A stretch of 64,000 nt of DNA from a virus, in the IMG/VR virus record IMGVR_UViG_3300027973_000031, positions 1 to 64,000 of that record; one strand, given 5' to 3'. Position 1 is the first letter of the stretch; each line of letters begins with the position of its first letter. Positions 27,100 through 34,574 of this stretch are shown in pieces. Both the position numbers and the translations under genes were made by a program. Below the pieces are notes generated by a model. It was given only the letters and a program-made list of their open reading frames with translations. It ran no database searches and was not told the origin of the DNA.

Positions 27100-28679
27100 G
27101 TGTCCAATTAACTAAGAAGGAAGTTGTTAAAGAAATAATTAAATGTGGGAAAGACCCCATTTATTTTATCAATAACTTTGTCAAAATTTCTCATCCAGTC
27201 CAAGGACTTATTAGTTTTAAACTTTATCCATTCCAAGAAGATTGTATAAAACAATTTCAAGATTATAGATTTAACATCGTACTCAAAGCTCGCCAGATGG
27301 GTCTTTCGACTGCAACTGCGGGCTTTATTCTTTGGATGGTATTATTCCATAGGGAAAAGACTGTCTTATCTGTTGCCACGCAATTAAACGTTGCCGTTGG
27401 TATGGTTAAGAAGGTTAAGTTAATGTATAACAATCTTCCTGATTGGATGAAGATTGCTAAGGTTAAGAATGACAACAAAAGCACTCTTGAATTAAATAAT
27501 GGCTCTTGGGTTAAGGCAGCATCAACAACTGGCGACTCTGGTCGTTCCGAAGCTCTTTCTTTGCTCATTGTTGACGAAGCTGGCATCATTCAAGGTATGG
27601 ATGAAATGTGGGCTGGTATTTATCCTACAATTGCCACTGGTGGTCGCTGTATCGCCGTATCAACTCCAAAAGGCGTTGGTAACTGGTTTCACAAGACTTA
27701 TACAGATGCGGAGACAGGAAAGAACAACTTTAATCCTATTAAGCTAAACTGGGACGCCCACCCAGACAGAGACCAAAAATGGTGGGAAGAAAATACTAAA
27801 AACCTTAGTGCGAAGGACATTGCACAAGAATACGAATGCTCTTTTAATTTTTCTGGAAACACAATTGTTGACGGTGTAATTCTACAAGAGATGAAAGATG
27901 GAACATCAAAACCAATAAGAAGAGGTGGTTTTGATGGAAATCTATGGATTTGGAAAGAACCAGAACCAGGAAGAAGGTACTTACTTTCTGCCGACGTTGC
28001 CCGTGGAGATGCGGAAGATAATTCTGCATTTAACATTTACGATGTTGATTCTATGGAACAAGTGGCAGAATACCAAGGCAAGTTAGCCCCAGAAGCATAC
28101 GCAGAATTATTATTTGAGACATCAAAAGATTATGGTTTTTGTTTAACGGTTGTAGAGAATAACTCATTTGGTTACGGAGTGTTAGAAAAACTCAAATCAA
28201 TGAGACATCCAGCTATTTACCACCACAAAAAATCAAGTTATGATTTTATTGAGCCGATGACAGCATTGTATGATTCAAGTGCCGTTCCTGGTTTCAATAC
28301 AAACGTTAAGATGCGCCCCCTTGCTATTGCAAAGATGGAAGAATTTTTAAGAAACAAGATAATAAAAATCAATTCTGAAAGACTAATTAATGAGTTAGAA
28401 ACATTTGTTTGGAACAACGGAAAAGCGGAGGCAATTAAAGGTAGTAATGACGATTTAGTAATGTCCTGTGCAATTGCCTGCTGGGTAAGAGAAGGGGCCT
28501 TAATAATTTCTCAAAGAGATGTACAATACCGTCAAGCATTTATCAGCGGAATAAATACTGGCGGAAGAACATTTGAGTCATCAATACCTGGAATGCCTGA
28601 ACACGCAAAAGCCGAAAATCGCAAGAAGTGGGCTGAAGCATACAACAACGCAAGAGAGTTCTCTTGGTTAATGAAGTGA
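27096..28679 (+). CDS. 17: Terminase large subunit, T4 gp17-like
   Basis: A 527-residue packaging motor and nuclease. ATPase part: an Arg-type Walker A 'ARQMGLST' (65-72), Walker B 'LLIVDEAG' with Asp160/Glu161, and the coupling motif 'AVSTPKG'. Nuclease part: 'LLSADVARGDAED', with the first metal-binding Asp near residue 298, then a later acidic 'GSNDDLVMS'. It docks on the portal, pumps DNA into the prohead and cuts concatemers. The length is slightly shorter than T4 gp17 (610). Its ATG overlaps the upstream stop by 4 bases, and the portal gene follows 9 bases later. Confidence 0.93.
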   Translation: MSVQLTKKEVVKEIIKCGKDPIYFINNFVKISHPVQGLISFKLYPFQEDCIKQFQDYRFNIVLKARQMGLSTATAGFILWMVLFHREKTVLSVATQLNVAVGMVKKVKLMYNNLPDWMKIAKVKNDNKSTLELNNGSWVKAASTTGDSGRSEALSLLIVDEAGIIQGMDEMWAGIYPTIATGGRCIAVSTPKGVGNWFHKTYTDAETGKNNFNPIKLNWDAHPDRDQKWWEENTKNLSAKDIAQEYECSFNFSGNTIVDGVILQEMKDGTSKPIRRGGFDGNLWIWKEPEPGRRYLLSADVARGDAEDNSAFNIYDVDSMEQVAEYQGKLAPEAYAELLFETSKDYGFCLTVVENNSFGYGVLEKLKSMRHPAIYHHKKSSYDFIEPMTALYDSSAVPGFNTNVKMRPLAIAKMEEFLRNKIIKINSERLINELETFVWNNGKAEAIKGSNDDLVMSCAIACWVREGALIISQRDVQYRQAFISGINTGGRTFESSIPGMPEHAKAENRKKWAEAYNNAREFSWLMK

Positions 28680-28688
28680 GAATAAAAA

Positions 28689-30746
28689 ATGGCAAATAAA
28701 GCAGATCAGAGAAACAATCCAAAAAATAGTGCGTCTCCTTTATTTAAGAGATTAACAAAGTTGTTCTCTGGTCCTATCATTAATTTTAGAGCACAAAAAC
28801 CAACAAGAGAAAGAAAGTTTCAATTAGACAAGTATGCAAGCAAGTTTAATTCTCTACAAGGCTTATCATACAAGAAAAATGTTTATAACCCGTTTGATTC
28901 ACTTCGTTCTGGGAACATGGCTATTCAAAGCCGTGCAGAAAGATATGTTGACTTTGAGCAAATGGAATTTTATCCAGAGTTGGCATCTGCTCTTGATGTT
29001 TATGCAGATGAAATGACGACCTTTACAGAGGTTTCAAAGCTATTAAAGATTGATTGCCACAACGAAGAAATCAAGAACATTATTGATACTTTATTCTACA
29101 AAACACTAAACATTGAATCAAATCTCTTTAACTGGGCAAGAACAATGTGTAAGTATGGAGATTTCTTTTTGTATCTTGATACAGACGAAGTTCTTGGTGT
29201 TAAAGCAGCGATTGGCCTTCCTTCGCAGGAAGTTGAGAGATTAGAAGGTCAAGATCAAACAAACCCTAATTATCTACAATTCCAATGGAATGCTGGCGGT
29301 TTGACGTTTGAAAATTGGCAGATTGCTCACTTTCGTGTATTAGGAAATGATAAGTATGCTCCATACGGCACATCAGTATTAGATCCAGCAAGAAGAATTT
29401 GGCGTCAGTTAATTCTCGTAGAAGATGCGATGATGGCAGCAAGAGTTATTCGCGCACCAGACAGAAAAGTATTTGAGATCGACGTTTCAGGCATTCCTCC
29501 AGAAGATGTTGAGCAATATATGCAGCGCGTTATTACACAGCTTAAAAGACATCAAGTTGTAGATGATACAACAGGACAAGTAGATCTTCGCTATAATCCT
29601 CTAAGCGTTGAGGAAGATTATTACCTTCCTGTCCGCGCTGGTTCTGTATCTAAGATTACTCCACTTGCCGGTCAAAAAGGTATTGATTCAATTGAAGATA
29701 TTAAATACTTAAAGAATAAGTTATTTGCCGCAATTAAAATCCCAGGAGCTTATCTTTCACAATCTGAGTCAGATAAAGAAGATAAGTCTACACTTGCTCA
29801 AAAAGACATTCGTTTTGCAAGAACAGTTCAAAGACTGCAAAGAGCAATGCTTTCAGAAATGGAAAAGATTGGCATCGTGCATCTTTATACTCTTGGGTTC
29901 AGAGGTGATGACTTAATTTCTTTTAAACTCTCTCTAAATAATCCTTCTCGTATTGCAATGATGCAAGAATTAGAGGGATTGAGCCAAAAACTAGACGTTG
30001 CATCTAAAGCACTTGGTGCAAACTTCTTTTCTCGTCAATATGTTTCAAAAAATATATTCGGTATGTCTGATGAAGATTTTGAGAAGATTGAAAGACAACG
30101 TTTCTATGATAAGAGAGTTGATGCTGCAATTGAAGCATCTGCACAAGATATGCCGTCAGCAGGTGATATGAGTGGAATGGGCGGTCCATCGCTTTCGGCT
30201 GAACCTACAGGTGGTATAGAAGGCGGACTAGGTGGAGGACCAGGAACATTAGGGGCAGCAATAACTCCGCCTCCACCAGAAGGAGGAGAAGCTGGAGCCG
30301 CACCAGCTGGCGGAGAAGCAGCTCCAGCTCCAGAAGCAGCTCCAGCCCCTGGGGAAGAAGGTGGTTCACCACTTTTGGCAGCACCACCGCCAGAAGCCCC
30401 AGCTAAAAGAGATAGTGTTGTAAAAAGAGATAAACAAGATAAACCTGTAAAGATTGAATACGCTGATGGTTCTTACTTAACTCTTAGTTCTAAAGGTAAA
30501 AAATATAAACCAACTGATGATGACAAAAGAGAAGATCGTGGACCATTTACAAGACACGTTAAGTCTTTATGGGGAAGTCAAGCTTACGGTAAGAATTCTA
30601 AAAGAAATGCCTTTGGATTCGGTTATGTTACATCAGATCGTTTAGCAAAAGGTATTGCAGAGTCAATCGATACTAATTATAATAAGTCAGCCGAGGATCA
30701 ATTAAATAAACTTGACCGGGATTTAGAAACCATAATGGAAGAGTAA
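28689..30746 (+). CDS. 20: Portal protein, T4 gp20-like, with Pro/Ala/Gly-rich insert
   Basis: A 685-residue portal vertex protein. Diagnostic segments include 'RAERYVDFEQMEFYPELASALDVYADEMTT', the 'WARTMCKYGDFFLYLD' strand and 'SQSESDKEDKSTLAQKDIRFARTVQRLQRAML' in the crown/wing region. It forms the dodecameric ring through which DNA is pumped. After residue about 488 it has a long Gly/Pro/Ala/Glu-rich low-complexity linker (to about 575) and a basic C-terminal extension of 110 residues. T4 gp20 (524) lacks both. The extension may reach the capsid interior or scaffold (inference). It is 3 bases from the next gene. Confidence 0.92.
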   Translation: MANKADQRNNPKNSASPLFKRLTKLFSGPIINFRAQKPTRERKFQLDKYASKFNSLQGLSYKKNVYNPFDSLRSGNMAIQSRAERYVDFEQMEFYPELASALDVYADEMTTFTEVSKLLKIDCHNEEIKNIIDTLFYKTLNIESNLFNWARTMCKYGDFFLYLDTDEVLGVKAAIGLPSQEVERLEGQDQTNPNYLQFQWNAGGLTFENWQIAHFRVLGNDKYAPYGTSVLDPARRIWRQLILVEDAMMAARVIRAPDRKVFEIDVSGIPPEDVEQYMQRVITQLKRHQVVDDTTGQVDLRYNPLSVEEDYYLPVRAGSVSKITPLAGQKGIDSIEDIKYLKNKLFAAIKIPGAYLSQSESDKEDKSTLAQKDIRFARTVQRLQRAMLSEMEKIGIVHLYTLGFRGDDLISFKLSLNNPSRIAMMQELEGLSQKLDVASKALGANFFSRQYVSKNIFGMSDEDFEKIERQRFYDKRVDAAIEASAQDMPSAGDMSGMGGPSLSAEPTGGIEGGLGGGPGTLGAAITPPPPEGGEAGAAPAGGEAAPAPEAAPAPGEEGGSPLLAAPPPEAPAKRDSVVKRDKQDKPVKIEYADGSYLTLSSKGKKYKPTDDDKREDRGPFTRHVKSLWGSQAYGKNSKRNAFGFGYVTSDRLAKGIAESIDTNYNKSAEDQLNKLDRDLETIMEE

Positions 30747-30749
30747 AAA

Positions 30750-31568
30750 ATGAAAATAAGCCACAATAAAAAAAGAAATACATTGTTTTTATACGAAGCT
30801 CTTGTAAGAGAATATACAAAAGCAAAATTAGATAATGATCCAAGAAAATTACAAGAAATTCGTAATTTATTTGTGGAATATTTTTCAGAAGGAAAAGTTC
30901 TCAAAGAAGAATTAAAGATCTACAAAGCTGTTCTTGAAACAAAGAATGTAGATAAAGAATTGGCAGAAAGAATTTTATCAGAAGCAAAAAGAATGTATGC
31001 TGGTCTTGGAATGGATAAAGTATTCCAACAACAGAGTTCTTTAATCGCAAAAGTTAATCGTTCACTGACTCCTAAATTTTTTGCAAACTATGTTCCAAAC
31101 TATAAAGATATTGCAACTCTTCAACAAATTTTTGGAGACAAAGCTTCCATTCCAGCAAGAATGCTAATGGAAAGACAAGCAATTGAAAAAATGACAGTTG
31201 GCGAACAAACGTTGGATCAAATTAATGAGAAAATTGATAAGTATGTTGTTCACAGCTATTTAAACGCTTTTAATAAGAAATACTCCGATCTATTAGAAAA
31301 CCAAAAATCTTTGTTAAAGAAATATATGACAGCAACAGAGGATGATAATACCGATTTTGTTGTCTTTCTAAACGAAGAACTACAAAACATCTCTTCTAAA
31401 TTAAACTCCGCTCATAGCGTCGCGGAGGTAAAAGAAGATAAAGAAATTTTAAAGAAGCTTGTTGAGGTTAAAAAGAGATTTAACGCTCTCAAAGACGAAG
31501 AAATTGACGAGAAGTATCTACAAAAGATCCTTAAATTCCAAAAGCTCGTCAACGAATTAGAGAACTAA
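30750..31568 (+). CDS. Head-region coiled-coil protein, unassigned
   Basis: A 272-residue protein, highly charged and almost wholly helical by composition. Segments at about 5-80 and 180-272 look like amphipathic coiled coil ('SKLNSAHSVAEVKEDKEILKKLVEVKK'). There is no signal peptide or enzyme motif. It lies between the portal and prohead protease genes, 3 bases from each neighbour. In T4 the corresponding place holds gp67/gp68, small prohead-core proteins, so a core or portal-associated assembly role is plausible. That is inference; no homology was recognised. Confidence 0.5.
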   Translation: MKISHNKKRNTLFLYEALVREYTKAKLDNDPRKLQEIRNLFVEYFSEGKVLKEELKIYKAVLETKNVDKELAERILSEAKRMYAGLGMDKVFQQQSSLIAKVNRSLTPKFFANYVPNYKDIATLQQIFGDKASIPARMLMERQAIEKMTVGEQTLDQINEKIDKYVVHSYLNAFNKKYSDLLENQKSLLKKYMTATEDDNTDFVVFLNEELQNISSKLNSAHSVAEVKEDKEILKKLVEVKKRFNALKDEEIDEKYLQKILKFQKLVNELEN

Positions 31569-31571
31569 AAT

Positions 31572-32183
31572 ATGGCAATAACTATTAAAATAACAGGTAA
31601 AGAAGTTGCAGCTGCTGGTGTTAATCCAGAAGACATTGGAACACCTATGGGCGCAGATGAGGAGCCAAAGAAAGAAGAAATTAAAATTATCTTTGGACCA
31701 AGATTCATAAAAGTTAAGCTTAATATAAGAAAAACATTGGATAACAACATTGTTATTTATGACCATCCTTTGATTGACATAGTTATTATTCCATCAAAAA
31801 ATAAAATATTTACAATTCCAAAAGACAATGTAACATCTGATACGTATCCTGCTCAAAATAGATACTTTAAATTTTTAGATAGAAAAGGTGTCTTAATTAA
31901 GGGAACAATTAGAAGTGGAGCGATTATTAATTCGTTAGAGTCATTTTATCCTCCAAACGACAAGATTGACGTTATGCAAGTCATAATTCTTCTTACAAAG
32001 AGATTTATGGAAAAAGAAATGGAGTTCATTGACATTTCCAAGAATTATGAAGAAAACGTTGAAGATATGTTTGTAAATCCAGAAGAAGAAGATACAACCG
32101 AACTTGGTGAAGTTCCACAAAAACCAAGAAAAGGACACGTAAACATTTATCAAACTGCTTATGGTATTCTTTATAGGGTGTAG
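31572..32183 (+). CDS. Head-region protein, unassigned
   Basis: A 203-residue protein. The first 45 residues are polar and acidic/basic with a 'GADEEPKKEE' linker. A beta-rich domain follows (about 40-140), with strands such as 'IDIVIIPSKNKIFTIP' and 'GVLIKGTIRSGAIINS'. The C-terminus is acidic and then basic. There is no signal peptide or membrane segment. It sits 3 bases after the coiled-coil gene and is followed by a 36-base gap with an AGGAGG. It belongs by context to the head operon. I do not recognise the family. Confidence 0.48.
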   Translation: MAITIKITGKEVAAAGVNPEDIGTPMGADEEPKKEEIKIIFGPRFIKVKLNIRKTLDNNIVIYDHPLIDIVIIPSKNKIFTIPKDNVTSDTYPAQNRYFKFLDRKGVLIKGTIRSGAIINSLESFYPPNDKIDVMQVIILLTKRFMEKEMEFIDISKNYEENVEDMFVNPEEEDTTELGEVPQKPRKGHVNIYQTAYGILYRV

Positions 32184-32219
32184 GAGGAATTAATTGGTTC
32201 GAACAACAATAGAGGATAA

Positions 32220-32567
32220 ATGCTTCAACTAATTTATTTTATTCTTATTGCTTATGGCTTAACCCAAATACTTTGTTATGGTGCAATTTTAAAATTCATT
32301 AGACCTACAAAAGGATGGTTTGGAGAATTATTCCAATGTCCTATGTGTATGGGATTTTGGGTAGGAATGTTTTTATGTGGAGTTTCTCCATATACCGAAC
32401 TATTTAGTTTTGAGCAGTCTATAATAAATTTTATGTTATTGGGATTTTTAAGCTCTGGAACTAGCTACATATTAAATATGGGAGTAAGCGATGATGGCTT
32501 TAATTTTAAAATCAAATCAGGGGCACAATCTCTGGACAAACAAGTGGATGAAAAGACCACCAACTAA
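32220..32567 (+). CDS. Small membrane protein, DUF1360-like CPxCxGFW motif
   Basis: A 115-residue protein. The N-terminal hydrophobic segment (residues 1-25), the segment around 'GFWVGMFLCGV' (45-57) and 'FMLLGFLSSGTSYIL' (70-84) make it a two- or three-span membrane protein. The 'LFQCPMCMGFWVG' motif between them resembles DUF1360-type proteins, whose CPxCxGFW motif is usually at a membrane edge. The C-terminus is polar. AGAGGA precedes the ATG. A membrane protein inside a head-assembly operon is unexpected. Membrane-anchored prohead initiation, as in T4 with gp40, is one possible role. Confidence 0.55.
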   Translation: MLQLIYFILIAYGLTQILCYGAILKFIRPTKGWFGELFQCPMCMGFWVGMFLCGVSPYTELFSFEQSIINFMLLGFLSSGTSYILNMGVSDDGFNFKIKSGAQSLDKQVDEKTTN

Positions 32568-32588
32568 TTGCAAAGGAGGTTGCTGACT

Positions 32589-32786
32589 ATGAAAATATCA
32601 TACGAAAGACTAAATCAGATTATTGAAGAAGAAGTTACTAGGTTTAAGAGCCTGAATGAAGATACTCCATTGGCCAAAGATCCTGCTGTGGTTGCACTAG
32701 ATTTAGAAATGGATAGAATTAAAAGCATGGCTAAAACTAGAGAAGAGACAGTTAGATTGACTGGTTTGTTAAAGGCAATAAAATAA
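32589..32786 (+). CDS. Small protein with N-terminal amphipathic 'targeting' helix
   Basis: 65 residues from the ATG at 32589, chosen because AAAGGAGG lies 9 bases upstream; an earlier in-frame TTG would include that site. The N-terminus 'MKISYERLNQIIEEEV...SLNE' is an amphipathic helix ending in a Leu-x-Glu sequence. The same pattern begins the proteins at 33377, 58289 and 62226. In T4, similar short N-termini ending before a gp21 cleavage site direct internal proteins into the prohead. It overlaps the prohead protease ATG by one base, which fits that idea. The rest is a charged helix. The function is inferred. Confidence 0.55.
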   Translation: MKISYERLNQIIEEEVTRFKSLNEDTPLAKDPAVVALDLEMDRIKSMAKTREETVRLTGLLKAIK

Positions 32787-33376
32787 TGAATAAATACGTT
32801 TTAACAGAATTTCTTGAACTTGATAATGATTCTTCTCTTTTAACAGAAGATGATAAGAGAATGATTGAAGCTGGCGATGTCATTCTTGCTGGTCGTCTGC
32901 AAAGGGCAGATGCTAAGAATGGCAACGGCAGAGTTTATCCAAAGAGAACACTTCAAAGAGAAGTAGAAAACTATAAAAAACTTGTTCAAGAAAAAAGAGC
33001 ACTTGGCGAGTTAGACCACCCAGACTCCTCTGTTATCGAATTAAAAAATGCTTCTCACATCGTAACACACATTGAGATGAGAAATGATGAAGTTATTGGA
33101 AAGCTTCGCCTATTAGATACTCCTGCTGGTAGAATTGCAAAGGATCTTATTAGGGGCGGAGTTAAGCTTGGCGTTTCTTCTCGCGGTCTTGGTTCGACAA
33201 AGGACCAAGGCGGAACAACAATGGTACAAGATGACTTTCAGTTAATCTGCTTTGATCTTGTTTCGGAACCATCAACAACTGGTGCTTTCTTATTTAAGGA
33301 ACACAAAGAACCAAATATCTTTACCAAATCAGATAAGATTTTTAGAGCAATGAATGACATTCTAATTGAGGATTAA
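32786..33376 (+). CDS. 21: Prohead protease, T4 gp21-like
   Basis: A 196-residue serine protease of the gp21 (herpes-assemblin-like) fold. Visible features: 'GDVILAGRLQRADAKNGNGRVYP' at the N-terminus, catalytic His78 in 'GELDHPD', Ser131/132 in 'KLGVSSRG', and the 'FDLVSEPSTTGA' strand with Asp157. It processes scaffold, capsid and internal proteins after Glu residues during prohead maturation, and in T4 it degrades itself. The length matches T4 gp21 (212). 'SLLTE' near residue 21 looks like a possible self-cleavage site. Overlaps its upstream neighbour by one base; the next ATG follows with no gap. Confidence 0.9.
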   Translation: MNKYVLTEFLELDNDSSLLTEDDKRMIEAGDVILAGRLQRADAKNGNGRVYPKRTLQREVENYKKLVQEKRALGELDHPDSSVIELKNASHIVTHIEMRNDEVIGKLRLLDTPAGRIAKDLIRGGVKLGVSSRGLGSTKDQGGTTMVQDDFQLICFDLVSEPSTTGAFLFKEHKEPNIFTKSDKIFRAMNDILIED

Positions 33377-33754
33377 ATGACAAAGAGCGAAATGAAAAAA
33401 ATTATGAAGCCTCTTGTTAAAGAATGTTTACAAGAGATGTTGCTAGAAGAAGGGCTGTTGTCCAGTCTTATTAACGAAGTTAATAAAGGCAATAAACAAA
33501 TCTTTTCTGAATCAACCAGAAGAGATCCAGAAGTTACTTCTCCAAAAAAACAGCCACAACAACCACAATCAAAACCACAAATAAACGAAGTAAGAAAAAA
33601 ACTTGCTGATTCTATTGGTAAAGGTGCATACGCCAGCGTATTTGAAGGCTTAGAGCCAGCACCAGGTCCAGATAATCGTTCCGTTGATGACGGAGATCCA
33701 GGAATGGATTTATCCATTCTTAACAACATCCCAGGATTAAAGGGATTTAAATGA
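33377..33754 (+). CDS. Small head-region protein with targeting-like N-terminus
   Basis: A 125-residue protein. The first 26 residues ('MTKSEMKKIMKPLVKECLQE' then MLLEE) form an amphipathic helix ending in Leu-Leu-Glu-Glu, like the putative prohead-targeting peptides of three other proteins in this window. The middle is Gln/Pro-rich (about 55-72) and the C-terminus is acidic, with 'DDGDPGMD', and ends in a short hydrophobic helix. It begins directly after the protease stop codon and precedes the bS21 gene by 6 bases. It may be a core or internal protein; no family was recognised. Confidence 0.5.
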   Translation: MTKSEMKKIMKPLVKECLQEMLLEEGLLSSLINEVNKGNKQIFSESTRRDPEVTSPKKQPQQPQSKPQINEVRKKLADSIGKGAYASVFEGLEPAPGPDNRSVDDGDPGMDLSILNNIPGLKGFK

Positions 33755-33760
33755 GGAAGT

Positions 33761-34003
33761 ATGGCAAACAAGAGATGCAATGTCGAAGTTAAACTAAGAC
33801 AAGGTGAACACCCAGAAAGAATGGTTAAAAGATTTCTTAACAAAGTTAAGAAAGAAAAGATTGTAGAAGAGATTCAAAATAGAAAATATTATGAAACTCC
33901 AACTGCAAAAAGATCGAGAATGAAGAATCGTAGGAAAAAAGTTATAGCTAAACTTCGCAGAGAAAGAGAAGCAAAAGACATGCCAAAAGAAAAGAAAGAG
34001 TAA
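33761..34003 (+). CDS. rpsU: Ribosomal protein bS21 homologue
   Basis: An 80-residue basic protein that aligns along its length with bacterial bS21. It has the short N-terminal strand 'VEVKLRQGE', then 'ERMVKRFLNKVKKEKIVEEIQNRKYYETPTAKRSRMK', in which bS21 has R-F-K...E-[VI]-R-[RK]-[RK]-E-[FY]-Y-E-[KT]-P-[ST]. A Lys/Arg-rich helix ends it. bS21 binds the 30S platform near the 3' end of 16S rRNA and helps start translation. Free phage bS21 could replace the host copy and favour phage mRNAs. Phage-encoded bS21 is known from some aquatic phages. It is in the head operon and has AGGAAG before its ATG. Confidence 0.88.
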   Translation: MANKRCNVEVKLRQGEHPERMVKRFLNKVKKEKIVEEIQNRKYYETPTAKRSRMKNRRKKVIAKLRREREAKDMPKEKKE

Positions 34004-34012
34004 ACTATTTAT
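34004..34012 (+). promoter_or_regulatory. Late-promoter-like box ACTATTTAT
   Basis: An exact ACTATTTAT beginning at the first base after the bS21 stop codon and 32 bases before the ATG at 34036. An AAGGAGTT ribosome binding site lies between the box and the ATG. Confidence 0.6.
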
Positions 34013-34035
34013 TGTAACTTAAGGAGTTAATTATT

Positions 34036-34461
34036 ATGGCAAATGAAACAATGCAATGGCCAAATCCTGGATTGGGGTCAGTGGGTTCTTATCAATTAGG
34101 TGGGATTCCTTTTGTTACTTCTAGCTTAACAGTACCAGCAAGTAATGCAGCAATATTGAAGGTTCAGTTCCCATATGTAACTAAATTTGTAACAATTGTT
34201 AATACTGGTTCTGTCTCTGGTGCTCCAGCTATTAGAGTCGGCTTTAGCGCTCTTGGAACTACTAATACTTCAAATTATTTTTCACTAGCTTTTGGAGAAT
34301 CTTATACTGGCGAATGGAGAATTGAAGATTTATTCTTAATTTCAAATACAACAGTGCAAAGTTCTGCTTCAATTATAGCAGGATTAACTCCAATTCCAAG
34401 AGGAGTTCCTTCCTTTGTTGCTACTGGTAATAACTGGTCTGGTTCATTGGGAGTTGGATAA
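34036..34461 (+). CDS. Putative capsid decoration or head-associated protein
   Basis: A 141-residue, nearly uncharged beta protein, rich in Ser, Thr, Gly, Val and Ile. The pattern 'KVQFPYVTKFVTIVNTG...IRVGFS' followed by 'YFSLAFGESYTGEWRIEDLFLIS' suggests one compact beta sandwich. It has its own late-type box and a good ribosome binding site, so high expression is likely. The place between the protease group and the scaffold/capsid genes fits a decoration, fibre or head-surface protein. No family was recognised. Its TAA overlaps the ATG of a 22-residue ORF by one base. Confidence 0.55.
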   Translation: MANETMQWPNPGLGSVGSYQLGGIPFVTSSLTVPASNAAILKVQFPYVTKFVTIVNTGSVSGAPAIRVGFSALGTTNTSNYFSLAFGESYTGEWRIEDLFLISNTTVQSSASIIAGLTPIPRGVPSFVATGNNWSGSLGVG

Positions 34462-34529
34462 TGAAAAGTAGATTTGGTAAAAAAGGAAATTCTCTGTCTA
34501 TTGGCGGAATTAAGAAAAAAAATCATTAG
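34461..34529 (+). CDS. 22-residue basic mini-ORF
   Basis: A 22-residue basic peptide (MKSRFGKKGNSLSIGGIKKK, then Asn-His), beginning in a TAATG overlap with the upstream stop, an arrangement that favours translational reinitiation. It is too short to assign and may be chance. It is listed because this overlap type recurs between genuine genes here and the composition resembles the other tiny basic ORFs of the late regions. Confidence 0.35.
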   Translation: MKSRFGKKGNSLSIGGIKKKNH

Positions 34530-34540
34530 GGAATAAATAT

Positions 34541-34549
34541 ACTATTTAT
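34541..34549 (+). promoter_or_regulatory. Late-promoter-like box ACTATTTAT
   Basis: An exact ACTATTTAT, 34 bases before the ATG of the scaffold gene at 34575. It would drive scaffold and, through it, the major capsid gene. Confidence 0.65.
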
Positions 34550-34574
34550 TATACCATAAATGGAGAAATTATAA

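Noticed and set aside
27263-28036. Overlapping minus-strand ORFs opposite the terminase gene
   Set aside because: No ribosome binding sites and no recognisable domains; they mirror the codon bias of the strongly supported terminase frame.
32194-32232. AGGAGG followed by TTG, encoding a 12-codon leader peptide; also a GGTTCGAA resembling a tRNA T-loop
   Set aside because: Only 36 bases are free, no acceptor or other arms of a tRNA can be formed, and the ORF is too short to support; the AGGAGG may be a leftover.
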